50,649 bases of DNA. It comes from Rhizobium sp. J15. Lineage in GTDB: Bacteria; Pseudomonadota; Alphaproteobacteria; Rhizobiales; Rhizobiaceae. A program made the translations under genes and the position numbers. Below, in pieces: positions 50,387 through 50,649 of the stretch (positions within the stretch are counted from its first letter, which is position 1; every line of letters begins with the position of its first letter). The stretch covers positions 1-50,649 of the forward strand of contig NZ_NWSX01000041.1 in NCBI RefSeq assembly GCF_002531825.1, written 5' to 3'. The notes beneath the pieces were generated by a model. The model ran no database searches, was not told where the DNA came from, and was given only the letters and a program-made list of their open reading frames with translations.

Positions 50387-50649
50387 GAAATGGTGGCCCC
50401 CGCCCAGGAAATTCGGCTCTTAACTCCAGCGCCCCACCATGCGACAGCACGCCTGCGCGCAATTGACCATCGCCCTCAATTGACGGTGGCCGCGCCCGAG
50501 ACCTTCACGATAGGCAGAACTCTTAAAAAAATAGTCAATGGTGTCGAGTTTGTTCGCGAGGATGACCGAAGGCATATCTTTTCTGCTTCTTCTGCCTCCG
50601 ATTTGCTGGCAACCTCGCCTTTTCCTCGACGTCATCCTCGGCCTTGTGC

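Noticed and set aside
50420..50635. 71-codon frame on the minus strand upstream of the second chemoreceptor
   Set aside because: Cys/Arg-rich composition without family likeness, no good ribosome-binding site, and it lies where the chemoreceptor promoter should be.

Overview
The window looks like part of the genome of a Rhizobium-type alphaproteobacterium (R. leguminosarum/etli group or a close relative). The grounds are high GC, the density of solute-binding-protein ABC transporters with LacI, GntR, LysR and GlxA regulators, chemoreceptors of rhizobial type, a groESL copy with an alphaproteobacterial-style CIRCE, and one palindromic intergenic repeat of a kind common in Rhizobiaceae (24903-24952). 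The sequence does not say whether this is chromosome or a large plasmid. I see no rRNA, tRNA, IS element, CRISPR array, phage gene or replication origin.

Layout. (1) 102-2422: a MarR regulator divergent from a small ABM-type monooxygenase, then a membrane ferric-reductase-like flavoprotein. (2) 5570-2480, minus strand: a sugar-type periplasmic binding protein followed 16 bases later by a chemoreceptor, with no transporter genes. (3) 10183-5750, minus strand: alpha-L-fucosidase (GH29), sugar-binding protein and two permeases, facing a LacI regulator; two copies of a GAACCGGTTC palindrome lie in the shared promoter region. (4) 11409-15667: remnant of a CopG-type antitoxin, a FadR-type GntR regulator, and an NMT1/SsuA-type ABC importer closed by a good terminator. 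(5) 17816-15758: a TctDE-like two-component system. (6) 17940-24046: a LacI/GntR-type repressor with two GTTA(T/G)CGATAAC operators, a polar-amino-acid-type ABC importer, then an isochorismatase-family hydrolase overlapping a GlxA-type regulator. (7) 24041-35060: a uronic-acid polysaccharide utilisation locus, with a heparinase II/III-like lyase, a cytosolic discoidin-like protein, a complete sugar ABC importer with its own ATPase, a GH88 unsaturated glucuronyl hydrolase, a YesL/DUF624 membrane protein and a DUF2264 protein. (8) 35099-39823: histidine phosphatase with an overlapping small gene, an orphan Phd antitoxin, a large PAS histidine kinase and an NAD(P)H:flavin-type reductase. (9) 39868-46837: a stress-like block with a broken HD hydrolase, DUF2934, a Cys-rich copper-storage-like four-helix protein, two small unknown proteins, groES-groEL behind a CIRCE-like element, a DUF6522 gene, an HPP-CBS membrane protein and a LysR regulator. 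(10) 47093-50386: two small unknown genes and a second chemoreceptor.

How it fits together. Most of the window senses, imports and breaks down plant- or soil-derived carbohydrate and nitrogen compounds. In loci 3 and 7 the glycoside-cleaving enzymes lack visible signal peptides, so oligosaccharides are probably imported first and cut in the cytoplasm. In three ABC operons the binding-protein gene is followed at once by a strong GC hairpin, which would favour high binding-protein expression over the permeases. Gene decay is visible at three small loci: an antitoxin that seems to have lost its ribbon-helix-helix core, a Phd antitoxin whose toxin stops after about 12 codons, and an HD hydrolase broken by a frameshifting deletion.
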